Shown: piece after piece, positions 19,960 through 29,200 of the stretch
Position numbering within the stretch: the first letter of the stretch is position 1
Layout: every line of letters begins with the position of its first letter
Source of the DNA: Chryseomicrobium excrementi
GTDB lineage: Bacteria; Bacillota; Bacilli; Bacillales_A; Planococcaceae
Direction of reading: 5' to 3'
NCBI RefSeq assembly: GCF_002798305.1
Contig: NZ_PCGR01000006.1
Coordinates: forward strand, 1-52,100
Length of the DNA stretch: 52,100 bases
The notes under the pieces: generated by a model
What the model was told of the DNA's origin: nothing
Seen by the model: the letters and a program-made list of their open reading frames with translations, nothing else
Databases searched by the model: none
Made by a program: the position numbers and the translations under genes

Positions 19960-20793
19960 GTGAAGTGGAAACGTAGTGAACGGCTTGTGGATATGACCCA
20001 GCATCTGCTCGATCATCCGCACCGTCTTATTCCCTTAACGTATTTCGCATCTCTTTATGATTCTGCCAAGTCTTCCATCAGTGAAGATTTGACGATTGTC
20101 AGTGAAACCTTAGAGGCACGAGGTAAAGGTCATCTGTTAACGGTCCCTGGAGCAGCAGGCGGTGTGAAATACATTCCTAAGTTACATGAAACAGAAATCC
20201 GTGCGATCACGGATGAATTGAAAGAGAGAATGTCGCAATCTGACCGTCTCCTTCCAGGCGGCTATCTGTACATGACAGATCTGCTCGGTGACCCCGACCT
20301 TATGAACCGCATTGGTAAAGTCTTTGCGACTGTCTATGCGAATCAAAAAATCGATGCCATCATGACTGTGGCTACCAAAGGGATTCCAATTGCTCATGCC
20401 ATTGCGCGTCATCTGAACGTTCCTGTAATCGTGGTACGACGAGACAGCAAAGTGACAGAAGGGCCGACGGTGAGTATCAACTACGTATCGGGTTCTGCAC
20501 GCCGCATCCAGACGATGGTCCTGTCAAAGCGCAGCATGGAAAAAGGCAAGCGTGTCTTGCTGACAGACGACTTCATGAAAGTAGGAGGCACCATGAACGG
20601 CATGAAGAGCCTGCTAGCAGAATTTGACGGTGAACTTGCGGGTGTGGCCGTGTTGATTGAAGCGGAACACACTGCCGAAGTGCTTGTACAAGATTACGTC
20701 TCTTTATTAAAATTAAAGCAAGTCGATGAGCGCAACGGCTCGATCGTACTCGAAGAAGGCAACTATTTTCAGAAGGGCGGAACTCACTCGTGA
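19960..20793 (+). CDS. purR: Purine operon repressor PurR
   Basis: The 277-residue repressor has an N-terminal winged helix and a phosphoribosyltransferase-like domain. [12 protein letters not shown] follows the helix domain, and [16 protein letters not shown] is the PRPP-binding loop. PRPP releases PurR from PurBoxes of purine genes. I use GTG at 19960: GGAGG lies 8 bases upstream and the protein then begins [11 protein letters not shown], aligned with the Bacillus MKFRRSGRLVD. The stop overlaps ridA by four bases. Confidence 0.93.
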   Translation: MKWKRSERLVDMTQHLLDHPHRLIPLTYFASLYDSAKSSISEDLTIVSETLEARGKGHLLTVPGAAGGVKYIPKLHETEIRAITDELKERMSQSDRLLPGGYLYMTDLLGDPDLMNRIGKVFATVYANQKIDAIMTVATKGIPIAHAIARHLNVPVIVVRRDSKVTEGPTVSINYVSGSARRIQTMVLSKRSMEKGKRVLLTDDFMKVGGTMNGMKSLLAEFDGELAGVAVLIEAEHTAEVLVQDYVSLLKLKQVDERNGSIVLEEGNYFQKGGTHS

Positions 20794-21167
20794 AAACTGT
20801 ATCCACTACAAAAGCACCAGCAGCTATCGGACCTTACGTCCAAGGCATGGTCGTAAACGGCATGTTCTATAGTTCAGGACAAATTCCATTAACTGCGGAT
20901 GGCGAATTGGTAGACGGCTCTATCGTCGAGCAGACGGCACAAGTATTTAAAAACTTAGAAGCTGTGTTAGAAGAAGCCGGTTCTTCTTTACAGCACGTCG
21001 TAAAAACGATGGTGTTCTTAAAAGACATGAATGATTTCGTTGAGTTCAACGAAGCTTACGAAAAGCACTTTGCAGGACACAAGCCTGCACGCTCCGCTGT
21101 AGAAGTGGCGCGTCTTCCAAAAGACGTTAAAGTTGAAATTGAAGTCATTGCAGTTGTAGCTAAATAA
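20790..21167 (+). CDS. ridA: RidA/YjgF-family enamine/imine deaminase (YabJ)
   Basis: The 125-residue trimeric protein hydrolyses reactive enamines such as 2-aminoacrylate. Hallmarks are [10 protein letters not shown] at the start, FYSSGQIPL and the C-terminal [21 protein letters not shown] with the substrate-binding Arg. It begins with GTG, overlapping the purR stop by four bases. In Bacillus subtilis this gene (yabJ) is also coupled to purR. Confidence 0.93.
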   Translation: MKTVSTTKAPAAIGPYVQGMVVNGMFYSSGQIPLTADGELVDGSIVEQTAQVFKNLEAVLEEAGSSLQHVVKTMVFLKDMNDFVEFNEAYEKHFAGHKPARSAVEVARLPKDVKVEIEVIAVVAK

Positions 21168-21182
21168 TCTCTCAAGAAAAAA

Positions 21183-21213
21183 GCAGATTCTCGTTAGAGA
21201 GTCTGCTTTTTTT
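21183..21213 (+). terminator. Terminator after ridA
   Basis: GCAGATTCTC pairs with GAGAGTCTGC (10 bp, one G-U) around a four-base loop and is followed by seven T. Confidence 0.88.
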
Positions 21214-21295
21214 GTCGTTTACTGGTAAGCCGACAGCTAGAAAACAAGAAACATTAAACTTTTTAGATTATTTGAAATTTTTTTAATAAAATAGA

Positions 21296-21320
21296 AGGAA
21301 TTGTTACAGTTTTGTAGAAA
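21296..21320 (+). promoter_or_regulatory. Sigma-H-like promoter of spoVG
   Basis: AGGAATT (21296-21302) is followed after 14 bases by GAAA (21317-21320). The Bacillus subtilis spoVG sigma-H promoter, as I remember it, has AGGATTT, 14 bases and GAAT, so spacing is identical and the -10 differs by one base. The AT-rich stretch just upstream (21237-21295) is where AbrB would be expected to bind. Confidence 0.55.
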
Positions 21321-21370
21321 TCTTATAACAGCACAACAAATACATCTTAGAATGAGGAGTGGTGACACCC

Positions 21371-21676
21371 GTGGAAGTAACGGATGTTCGGTTACGAAAA
21401 GTAGAAACAGAAGGCAGAATGCGAGCCATCGCATCGATTACACTTGATCATGAATTTGTGGTCCATGACCTTCGCGTCATCGACGGCAACGCAGGTCTAT
21501 TCGTTGCAATGCCAAGCAAGCGCACCCCAGACGGAGAATTCCGTGACATCGCGCACCCTATTAACGCCACAACTCGTACGAAGGTACAGGATGCGGTACT
21601 AGCTGCCTACCATCAATCAGATGCTCAGCCACTTGCGGAAGACGCACCTTTGGCCGCCGAACAAAGCTATTCTTAA
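21371..21676 (+). CDS. spoVG: Septation/RNA-binding regulator SpoVG
   Basis: The 101-residue protein is nearly identical in its core to Bacillus Spo[40 protein letters not shown]. SpoVG binds nucleic acid and affects sporulation septation, but is also conserved in non-spore-formers such as Listeria and Staphylococcus, so its retention does not argue for sporulation. I use GTG at 21371: GGTGA lies five bases upstream and the sequence then aligns with the known start. An earlier GTG (21359) overlaps the ribosome site. Confidence 0.94.
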   Translation: MEVTDVRLRKVETEGRMRAIASITLDHEFVVHDLRVIDGNAGLFVAMPSKRTPDGEFRDIAHPINATTRTKVQDAVLAAYHQSDAQPLAEDAPLAAEQSYS

Positions 21677-21691
21677 TAGCTTTGTTTTTTT
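21660..21691 (+). terminator. Terminator overlapping the spoVG stop codon
   Basis: AACAAAGCTATT pairs perfectly over 12 bp with AATAGCTTTGTT around a 3-base loop and runs into T7. The spoVG stop codon lies inside it. Confidence 0.88.
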
Positions 21692-21706
21692 ATATTTAGA
21701 TGTGGA

Positions 21707-21964
21707 GAACGCCACTCTAGAAATCGTGTGAAAACCGGGCGTGTCCGTAGAGGCGCTCTTTGCCTCTATGGATGCGACCGGTTTTCGCGGGGATTTCTGG
21801 CGTTCGCAACTCGATTACTCAAGATGTGGAACAGGCTCGCCCAGAAGCTCCTCTAAAACCAGGCGCACCCTGTGAGGCGTTCTTTGCCTCATAGGGGGTG
21901 AATGGTTTTGGAGTGTGCTTCTAGCCTGTGCAACTCGATTACTCAAGATGTGGAACAGGCTTGC
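21707..21964 (+). repeat. Dispersed palindromic element, two tandem 124-bp units, locus C
   Basis: Unit 1 (21707-21840) is a 99-base hairpin with arms GAACGCC/GGCGTTC and AGAAATC/GATTTCT. An inner ~27-bp stem closes on the loop GCTCTTT, with nearly all mismatches being G-U pairs; GTGGAACAGGCTCGC follows. Unit 2 (21843-21964) has the same plan, but its outer arm is AGAAGC/GCTTCT, a compensated change. The separators ending GTGGAACAGGC(T)(C/T)GC recur exactly 124 bases apart. Confidence 0.88.
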
Positions 21965-21984
21965 TTAGAAATGCTTTAGTTAGG

Positions 21985-22047
21985 TGATTATTACATTAAA
22001 TGCTCTGACTCTGACGTTAGCGGCTCCTACTCTTACATTCCTCGTTT
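21985..22047 (+). repeat. 21-bp tandem array, locus C (three units)
   Basis: Three 21-bp units start at 21985, 22006 and 22027 and share the pattern TnAnTnTnACnTT. Unit sequence is unlike the arrays at the other loci, but period and position after the palindrome are the same. Between 22048 and 22154 I see only C- and A-rich sequence with no feature. Confidence 0.65.
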
Positions 22048-22154
22048 TATGGAAACCAGTCCTTCCACTACAAACCCCCATCCCTATCCCCCGCCCACAA
22101 AATCGAAACATATAAACATAATGTTTTCTCGCAATTTTGTCAATATAGAAATTG

Positions 22155-22183
22155 TTGAAAAATGCATTTTTATCGGCTATAGT
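22155..22183 (+). promoter_or_regulatory. Sigma-A promoter of glmU
   Basis: TTGAAA (22155-22160) and TATAGT (22178-22183) are 17 bases apart, 31 bases before the start. Confidence 0.7.
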
Positions 22184-22214
22184 CAAAAGAGGAAATTCGA
22201 CATGGAGGATGACT

Positions 22215-23579
22215 ATGACAAATTTATTTGCAGTCGTATTAGCGGCTGGTAAAGGCACTCGAATGAAATCATCTTTATATAAAGTATTGCATCCGGTTTG
22301 TGGAAAACCTATGGTAGACCACGTCGTGAGCAACATGGAAAAACTCGGCGCAACTGAGATCGTCTCGGTTGTCGGTCACGGGGCAGAAATGGTGAAGGAC
22401 ACACTGGGTGAACGCTCTACGTATGTCGTTCAAGAAGAACAGCTAGGAACAGCACATGCGGTTCAGCAAGCGGAAGCCGTATTAGATGGCCGTGAAGGAA
22501 CAACTGTTGTTATTTGCGGGGACACGCCACTGATTACTCCAGAAACGATTCAGCAGTTGATGACAACGCACCGCGAAGCAGGGGCAAAAGCTACAATTCT
22601 TACAGCAATCGTGGATGACCCAACAGGCTACGGTCGTATTTTACGAGGAGTAGACGAATTAGTTACTGGTATCGTTGAACAAAAAGATGCGACTCCAGAA
22701 CAGCAAAAAGTACAAGAGATCAACTCGGGTACGTATTGCTTCGACAACAAAGCACTTTTTGAAGCCTTGAAAAAAGTCGACAACAACAACTCACAAGGTG
22801 AGTACTACCTAACGGATGTCATCAGCATCTTGAAAGAGCAAGGCGAAGCGATTGCCGCATTCGCAGCAGCAGATGCAGATGAGCTTCTTGGTGTAAATGA
22901 CCGCGTGGCTTTGTCGCAGGCAGAGAGCTACATGCGTCGTCGATTGGCTATGCACCACATGCGTGAAGGAGTAACAATCATCGACCCAGCCTCTACTTAC
23001 ATCGGAGCAGATGTTGTAATCGGTTCCGATACAGTTTTACTTCCAGGCACAATGCTTGAGGGGTCTACTGTAATTGGCGAGAACAGCACAATCGGTCCGA
23101 ACACGCACTTAAAGAATGCGCACATTGGCAGCCACACAACAGTGCACTCCTCTGTTGTAACAGATAGCAAGATTGCAGACCACGTAGCAGTAGGTCCGTT
23201 CGCACACATCCGTCCAGGTTCTGACCTAGGCAACCACGTGAAAATCGGAAACTTCGTTGAAGTGAAAAAGGCTACGATTGATGAAGGTTCGAAACTTTCG
23301 CATCTAACGTATATGGGCGATGCGGAAATTGGTAAGAATGTGAACATCGGGTGTGGCACTATTTCAGTCAACTACGACGGGAAGAACAAGTTCAAGACAA
23401 CAATTGAAGACAATGCGTTCATCGGCTGTAACTCGAACTTAGTAGCACCCGTGACGGTTGGAAAAGGCGCTTATGTCGCAGCAGGTACAACTGTGACGAA
23501 AAATGTAACAGAAGATTCACTAGCCATTGGACGCGTAAAGCAGGAAAATAAAGAAGGTTACGCAAAACGTATTAAGTAA
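22215..23579 (+). CDS. glmU: Bifunctional GlmU (acetyltransferase / UDP-GlcNAc pyrophosphorylase)
   Basis: The 454-residue enzyme makes UDP-N-acetylglucosamine for peptidoglycan and teichoic acid. The N-terminal uridylyltransferase has [11 protein letters not shown] (9-19); the C-terminal acetyltransferase is a left-handed beta-helix of hexapeptide repeats from about residue 250, with the conserved IRPGSDLG segment. Start 22215 has GGAGG six bases upstream; ATG 22209 overlaps too closely. It leads a glmU-prs-ctc order conserved in Bacilli. Confidence 0.96.
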   Translation: MTNLFAVVLAAGKGTRMKSSLYKVLHPVCGKPMVDHVVSNMEKLGATEIVSVVGHGAEMVKDTLGERSTYVVQEEQLGTAHAVQQAEAVLDGREGTTVVICGDTPLITPETIQQLMTTHREAGAKATILTAIVDDPTGYGRILRGVDELVTGIVEQKDATPEQQKVQEINSGTYCFDNKALFEALKKVDNNNSQGEYYLTDVISILKEQGEAIAAFAAADADELLGVNDRVALSQAESYMRRRLAMHHMREGVTIIDPASTYIGADVVIGSDTVLLPGTMLEGSTVIGENSTIGPNTHLKNAHIGSHTTVHSSVVTDSKIADHVAVGPFAHIRPGSDLGNHVKIGNFVEVKKATIDEGSKLSHLTYMGDAEIGKNVNIGCGTISVNYDGKNKFKTTIEDNAFIGCNSNLVAPVTVGKGAYVAAGTTVTKNVTEDSLAIGRVKQENKEGYAKRIK

Positions 23580-23609
23580 ACCCAATCTACCAAACTCAGG
23601 AGGATCATC

Positions 23610-24569
23610 ATGCCCTATCAATACGCAGGTTCAAAATTAAAGATTTTCTCACTTAACTCGAATCCGGAGCTCGCTGAAAGCATTGCGAAAGAAGTTGGAG
23701 TTCCCCTTGGTAAATTAACGGTTACACGCTTCAGTGATGGAGAAGTGCAAATCAATATTGAAGAGAGTATTCGCGGTAGTGACGTATTCGTCATCCAATC
23801 AACGTCATCTCCAGTGAATGAAAACTTAATGGAACTGCTTATTATGTTAGATGCATTAAAACGTGCGTCTGCACGCACAATCAATGTAGTAATTCCGTAT
23901 TATGGCTATGCGCGTCAAGACCGTAAAGCGCGTTCTCGTGAGCCGATTACAGCGAAATTGGTTGCTAACCTATTAACATCTGCAGGTGCTACACGTGCAA
24001 TTACACTTGATTTGCACGCGCCACAGATTCAAGGGTTCTTCGATATTCCAATCGACCACTTAGTTGCGGTACCATTACTATCTGATTATTTCTTAGAGAA
24101 AAACTTTGATCCTTCTGAAATCGTTATCGTATCACCAGACCACGGTGGTGTAACACGCGCTCGAAAAATGGCAGACCGCTTAAAAGCAACGATTGCAATC
24201 ATCGACAAACGCCGTCCGCGTCCAAACGTGGCAGAAGTCATGAACATCGTTGGTAATGTAGAAGGCAAGACAGCGATCCTGATCGATGACATCATTGATA
24301 CAGCAGGAACGATTTCTATTGCAGCTGCTGCATTAAAAGAAAACGGTGCAAAAGATATCTATGCATGCTGTTCACACCCAGTGCTTTCAGGTCCTGCGAT
24401 GGAGCGTATTGAAAACTCGGTCATCAAGGAACTAGTCGTTACAGATTCCATTAAATTAGATGACGAGCAAAAATCTTCAAAAATCGTGGAACTTTCAATT
24501 GCGAAATTGCTTGCAGATGCAATCGTTCGCGTTTACGAAGAAAAGTCAGTTAGCACATTGTTTGATTGA
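23610..24569 (+). CDS. prs: Ribose-phosphate pyrophosphokinase
   Basis: The 319-residue class I PRPP synthetase makes PRPP from ribose 5-phosphate and ATP. It shows [16 protein letters not shown], the flexible loop; [11 protein letters not shown], the divalent-metal site; and DDIIDTAGT, the PRPP-binding loop near residue 225. CAGGAGGATC precedes the start. PRPP is also the effector of PurR and the substrate of Hpt in this window. Confidence 0.96.
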   Translation: MPYQYAGSKLKIFSLNSNPELAESIAKEVGVPLGKLTVTRFSDGEVQINIEESIRGSDVFVIQSTSSPVNENLMELLIMLDALKRASARTINVVIPYYGYARQDRKARSREPITAKLVANLLTSAGATRAITLDLHAPQIQGFFDIPIDHLVAVPLLSDYFLEKNFDPSEIVIVSPDHGGVTRARKMADRLKATIAIIDKRRPRPNVAEVMNIVGNVEGKTAILIDDIIDTAGTISIAAAALKENGAKDIYACCSHPVLSGPAMERIENSVIKELVVTDSIKLDDEQKSSKIVELSIAKLLADAIVRVYEEKSVSTLFD

Positions 24570-24574
24570 TAGAT

Positions 24575-24600
24575 GTTTAGTAACTTGCGTCACGGGGTAA
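24575..24600 (+). promoter_or_regulatory. Sigma-B-like general-stress promoter of ctc
   Basis: GTTTAG (24575-24580) and GGGTAA (24595-24600) are 14 bases apart; the sigma-B consensus is GTTTAA, 12-14 bases, GGGTAT. ctc is a classical sigma-B gene in Bacillus subtilis, so the position supports the reading. It lies just after the prs stop. Confidence 0.7.
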
Positions 24601-24629
24601 ACATTTAACTAGTATAACTAGGAGAGTGA

Positions 24630-25286
24630 ATGACTATGACAAAGGTAACAACTCAAACACGTGAATCAAAGAAGGAAAATACATCCCTACGCGCTAAAGG
24701 TTTCGTACCGGCGGTAGTCTATGGATATAAAACAGACAGCAAGGCAATCGCTGTTGAAGAAATCGAATTAATTAAAGTACTTCGTGAGGTAGGCCGTAAC
24801 GGTGTTATGAAATTAGACGTCGACGGAAAAACAATCAATGCTGTTCTTACAGATTATCAACAAGACCCAATCAAGGGTCAGATCCTTCATGCCGACTTCT
24901 TGGCAATCAACATGTCAGAAGAACTTGAAGTTGCTGTAACAGTAACACCAGTCGGCGACGCTGTTGGTGTGAAAGAAGGCGGTTCATTGACACAACCTAA
25001 CCGTGAAGTGACTGTAAAAGTGAAACCATCGGATATTCCAGATCACATTGAAGTAGATGTGAGCGAATTGAACATCGGAGAGACTTTAACTCTTGGTGAG
25101 GTTCGCGATAAGATCGACTTTGATGTACAGGAAGAAGACGATTATGCACTAGTCTCTATCGCAGCTCCACGTTCTGATGAAGAACTAGAAGAACTGGATT
25201 CTACGGAAGATGAAGAGACAACTGAAGAGGATGCTACGGATGTAGAAGCTACAGAAGAAGCACCTGAAGAAGAAAAAGCTGAATAA
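24630..25286 (+). CDS. ctc: 50S ribosomal protein L25, general stress protein Ctc
   Basis: The 218-residue protein has the L25 beta-barrel (about 1-95, with AVVYGYKTDSKAI) that binds 5S rRNA, the TL5-type C-terminal domain, and a very acidic Glu/Thr-rich tail from residue 185. The two-domain length is normal for Ctc. GGAG is five bases before ATG 24630; ATG 24636 is the alternative start. A sigma-B-like promoter precedes it and a hairpin follows, so it can be expressed separately from prs. Confidence 0.93.
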   Translation: MTMTKVTTQTRESKKENTSLRAKGFVPAVVYGYKTDSKAIAVEEIELIKVLREVGRNGVMKLDVDGKTINAVLTDYQQDPIKGQILHADFLAINMSEELEVAVTVTPVGDAVGVKEGGSLTQPNREVTVKVKPSDIPDHIEVDVSELNIGETLTLGEVRDKIDFDVQEEDDYALVSIAAPRSDEELEELDSTEDEETTEEDATDVEATEEAPEEEKAE

Positions 25287-25299
25287 GAAGTGCTCAAGG

Positions 25300-25336
25300 A
25301 GAGGAATTGTCAGGAATGGCAGTTCCTCTTCTTTTC
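25300..25336 (+). terminator. Terminator after ctc
   Basis: AGAGGAATTG pairs with CAGTTCCTCT (10 bp, one G-U) around a 10-base loop and is followed by TCTTTTCT. Confidence 0.75.
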
Positions 25337-25381
25337 TAGTACACTAGAGAGCATAACGCAAGGAAATGAAGAGGGACACAC

Positions 25382-25945
25382 ATGAAAATGATTATTGGCC
25401 TGGGCAATCCAGGGAAAAAATATGAAAAGACGCGCCACAATATCGGTTTTCTTGTTATCGATGAATTGGCCAAACAATATGGCGTTGAACTCAACCAAAC
25501 AAAACATCACGCACTTTATGCCATTGCGCATACACCAAAAGGAAAAGTGCTTCTGGTGAAGCCTTATACGTATATGAACTTATCAGGTGAAGCGGTAGCC
25601 CCTTTGATGAACTATTATGATATCGACATAGAAGATATCGTCGTCATCTATGACGATTTAGATCTTGGGACAGGCAAGCTTCGATTGCGTCAACGCGGCA
25701 GTGCAGGCGGTCATAACGGGATTAAATCGTTGATTCAGCATTTGGGTACACAAAACTTCAACCGCATCCGAATCGGCATCAGTCGACCACCAGCAGGAAT
25801 GAAAGTGCCCGATTACGTGCTCGCAAACTTCCGTGACGAAGAACAAACCGACATGGAACTTGCCATCAAAAAAAGTGCCGATGCTTGTACGCTTTGGCTC
25901 GACAAGCCGTTTTTAGAAGTGATGAATGACTATAACGGGGCATAA
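25382..25945 (+). CDS. pth: Peptidyl-tRNA hydrolase (SpoVC)
   Basis: The 187-residue enzyme releases tRNA from drop-off peptidyl-tRNA. Catalytic residues are visible: Asn9 in GLGNPGKKYEKTRHN, His19, and the Asp of YDDLDL near residue 93; the RGSAGGHNGIKS segment is also diagnostic. It is essential in growth, despite the Bacillus name spoVC. AAGAGGGA precedes the start. Confidence 0.95.
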   Translation: MKMIIGLGNPGKKYEKTRHNIGFLVIDELAKQYGVELNQTKHHALYAIAHTPKGKVLLVKPYTYMNLSGEAVAPLMNYYDIDIEDIVVIYDDLDLGTGKLRLRQRGSAGGHNGIKSLIQHLGTQNFNRIRIGISRPPAGMKVPDYVLANFRDEEQTDMELAIKKSADACTLWLDKPFLEVMNDYNGA

Positions 25946-25991
25946 AATACTTTCTTTCTGCTTATACTGTCTGTAAAAAGGCGGTGGCAGA

Positions 25992-26216
25992 ATGATACGT
26001 AGCCGGTGCCGGCACTGCAGGCAGGAGACGAGTGCCATTCCGTATGAGTCATTTTCGGAAATCGTACAAACCGTAACAAAAGAATCGTTGCCTTGGCAGC
26101 CACTCGTCACAGAAGAACATCCCGGTCAGTGGATCGTTGATGGTGTCTGTATCGCTTGTCGAGATGCGATGGAGCAAAACCCGCTTTACTTTTCACTAAA
26201 CAAATGGATACAGTAA
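25992..26216 (+). CDS. fin: Anti-sigma-F factor Fin (DUF2757, YabK)
   Basis: The 74-residue protein has two zinc-ligand pairs, Cys6-Cys9 and Cys53-Cys56, and ends NPLYFSLNKWIQ, like the NPHYHQYHTFIQ of Bacillus Fin as remembered. Fin inhibits sigma-F in the forespore so that sigma-G can take over. It lies between pth and mfd as in spore formers. The frame is complete, with GGCGGTGG upstream and its own terminator. It is the only sporulation-specific gene in the window that looks intact; its central part is more divergent than the ends. Confidence 0.82.
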   Translation: MIRSRCRHCRQETSAIPYESFSEIVQTVTKESLPWQPLVTEEHPGQWIVDGVCIACRDAMEQNPLYFSLNKWIQ

Positions 26217-26218
26217 CT

Positions 26219-26246
26219 GCTTTGGAATCAGCTCCAAAGCCTTTTT
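26219..26246 (+). terminator. Terminator after fin
   Basis: GCTTTGGA pairs perfectly with TCCAAAGC around a six-base loop and is followed by T5. mfd starts 24 bases later. Confidence 0.82.
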
Positions 26247-26270
26247 CTGTTTTCACTGGAGGAACTCTGT

Positions 26271-29200
26271 ATGCACGCTTTATTACAGCTTTTACAAGAA
26301 GAGAAGAAAGTGCGTGACTGGATTGACTCGGTGCGCGCAGGAACGGATCATCAATTGATCACTGGTCTGACGGGCAGTGCCCGGACACTTCTCGGCCAAC
26401 AACTTTATGAACAAACCAATCAATCGGTGCTGATCGTGGCACCGAATCTTTTGCATGCCCAAAAAGTGAAAGACGACTACGCTCGAGTTCTAGGAGAAGA
26501 CCAGGTCTTCCTATATCCTGCCGATGAACTGATTGCAGCAGACATGGCCATCGCTAGTCCAGAGCTTCGCGCAGAACGAATTGAAACGCTCGATTATTTA
26601 GCTAGGAACAAGAAAGGCGTCTACATCATACCTGTTGCGGCTTTCCGTAAGAAATTGACACCTGTTGCCGAGTGGGAAGCTCTTGCACTCACACTTCGTG
26701 AAGGCGAAGACATCGAACCAGAGACGCTCTTGCAGACGTTAGTAGACCTAGGCTATAGCCGACAAGGTATGGTCTCGGCACCTGGAGAGTTTGCTACGCG
26801 AGGTGGCATCGTCGATATCTATCCGCTTCAAGCCGAGCATCCGATTCGTGTAGAGTTGTTTGATACAGAGATCGACTCGTTGCGTCAGTTCTCAGCAGAT
26901 GACCAACGCTCTATGGGACGGTTAGAAGAAGTTCGCATCTTACCTGCAACGGATTACTTATGGTCTACAGAAAGACGCCTGCTTTTAAAGGAACGATTAG
27001 AAGTAGCGCTCGGGGAATCGTTAAAGAAAGTAAAGAACCCGCAAACACAACAGCTGTTCATGGACCATATCTCAAGAGACATCGGTCTACTGAAAGACGG
27101 CTTAGTGCCGGACGGTGTGGCGAAGTACTTGCCGCTGCTAGATGGCTACACTTCAGACTTGATGGATTACGTAAATGAAGACGCTATCGTGATCTTCGAT
27201 GAGCTTGGTCGCATTCAAGAGACTGCAGAAACGTTAGAGCGAGAAGAGATGGACTGGTTCTTGTCACTATTAGAAGAAGGATTGATTGTCCATAAAGCGA
27301 AACCAGCCACTTCTTTAAAAACTGTGATGCAAGGGATGCAGCAGAAGCAGATCTACTATTCTCTATTTGCACGTACCTTCAGTGGGGTTCCCATCAAATC
27401 AACACTCAGCTTTTCGTGTAAGCCGATGCAAGAGTTCCATGGCCAGATGCACCTGCTCGCTGGGGAGATGGAGCGCTGGAAGCAAGGGAATTTCCGTGTT
27501 GTCATTCTTGCAGAAGGAAAAGAGCGTCTGCAAAAAGTACAAGAAGTGCTCGAAGACTACGACATGTCTTCAAAAATCATGCATCCGGATGCGCACCTCT
27601 CAGAACCTGGCGTTTATTTACTAGACGGTGATCTGAATGCTGGATTCGAGCTGCCATTGCAGCGTATTACGGTCATCACAGATGCGGAGCTCTTTAAGTC
27701 ACGTCCGAAAAAACGAGCCAATCGTCAAAAGCTCTCGAATGCAGAGCGCATCAAGAGTTATTCCGATATCAAGCCAGGGGACTGGATTGTTCATATTCAC
27801 CACGGGATCGGAAAGTATATTGGTATTGAAACCCTTGAGATGAACGGGATCCACAAAGACTACTTGCATATTCGCTACAAAGGCGATGACAAGTTATTTG
27901 TACCGGTTGACCAGATTGACCTCATCCAGAAATATGTGGGCTCCGGCGAGAAAGAGCCGAAAGTGCACAAACTGGGTGGTGCGGACTGGAAGAAGACGAA
28001 GACAAAAGTATCGAAAGCGGTTGAAGATATTGCGGACGAGTTGATCAAGCTCTATGCAAAACGCGAAGCTGAGATCGGTCATGCGTTTGAAGCCGACAAT
28101 GATTTGCAGCAGGCATTTGAAGCTGCTTTCCCATATGAAGAGACGGAAGACCAGTTACGAACGATTGAAGAAATCAAGCGAGACATGGAAAAAGCACGCC
28201 CTATGGACCGACTCGTCTGTGGAGACGTAGGTTACGGGAAAACAGAAGTCGCCATTCGTGCAGCGTTCAAAGCTGTCATGGACGGCAAGCAAGTTGCCTT
28301 CTTATGTCCAACCACAATACTTGCACAGCAGCACTACGACACACTGATGGAGCGCTTTGCAGACTTCCCTATTGAAGTGGGCCTTCTGAGTCGCTTCCGT
28401 ACGAAAAAGCAACAGACCGAGACGACGACTGGCCTTAAAAAAGGACTGGTCGATGTGGTAGTCGGAACGCACCGCGTGCTTTCTAAAGACGTCGAGTTCC
28501 AAGACCTTGGGCTTCTCATTGTCGATGAAGAACAACGCTTTGGTGTGAAGCACAAAGAAAAAATCAAACAATTGAAGACATCTGTGGATGTCATCACGTT
28601 GACAGCTACTCCGATTCCGCGGACACTTCACATGTCGATGATTGGTGTGCGTGACTTGTCTGTCATCGAGACGCCACCGAAGAACCGTTTCCCGATCCAG
28701 ACGTATGTCGTCGAATACAACGGCGCACTTGTGCGAGAAGCGATTGAACGCGAGATGGCACGTGGTGGTCAGGTGTTCTTCTTATATAACCGCGTCGAAG
28801 ATATTACACGCAAGGTCGAAGAAATCCAAAGTCTTGTCCCATCTGCTCGAGTTGCCTATGCGCACGGACAGATGACCGAGACGGAGCTTGAGTCCATCTT
28901 GATCAGTTTCTTGCAAGGAGAATATGACGTGCTCGTCACGACGACTATTATTGAGACGGGAATCGATATTCCGAACGTCAACACGTTGTTCGTCCATGAT
29001 GCGGACCGCATGGGACTGTCCCAGCTGTATCAGTTACGTGGTCGAGTCGGCCGTTCGAACCGTGTCGCCTATGCGTATTTCATGCACCAGCGAGATAAGG
29101 TGCTGACAGATGTCGCAGAGAAGCGTCTGCAAGCCATCAAAGAGTTCACGGAGCTTGGTTCTGGATTCAAGATTGCGATGCGCGACTTGTCCATTCGAGG

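Noticed and set aside
21980-22336. 118-codon minus-strand frame between spoVG and glmU
   Set aside because: Its C-terminal seven-residue repeat is the 21-bp array of locus C, and the rest is antisense to glmU.
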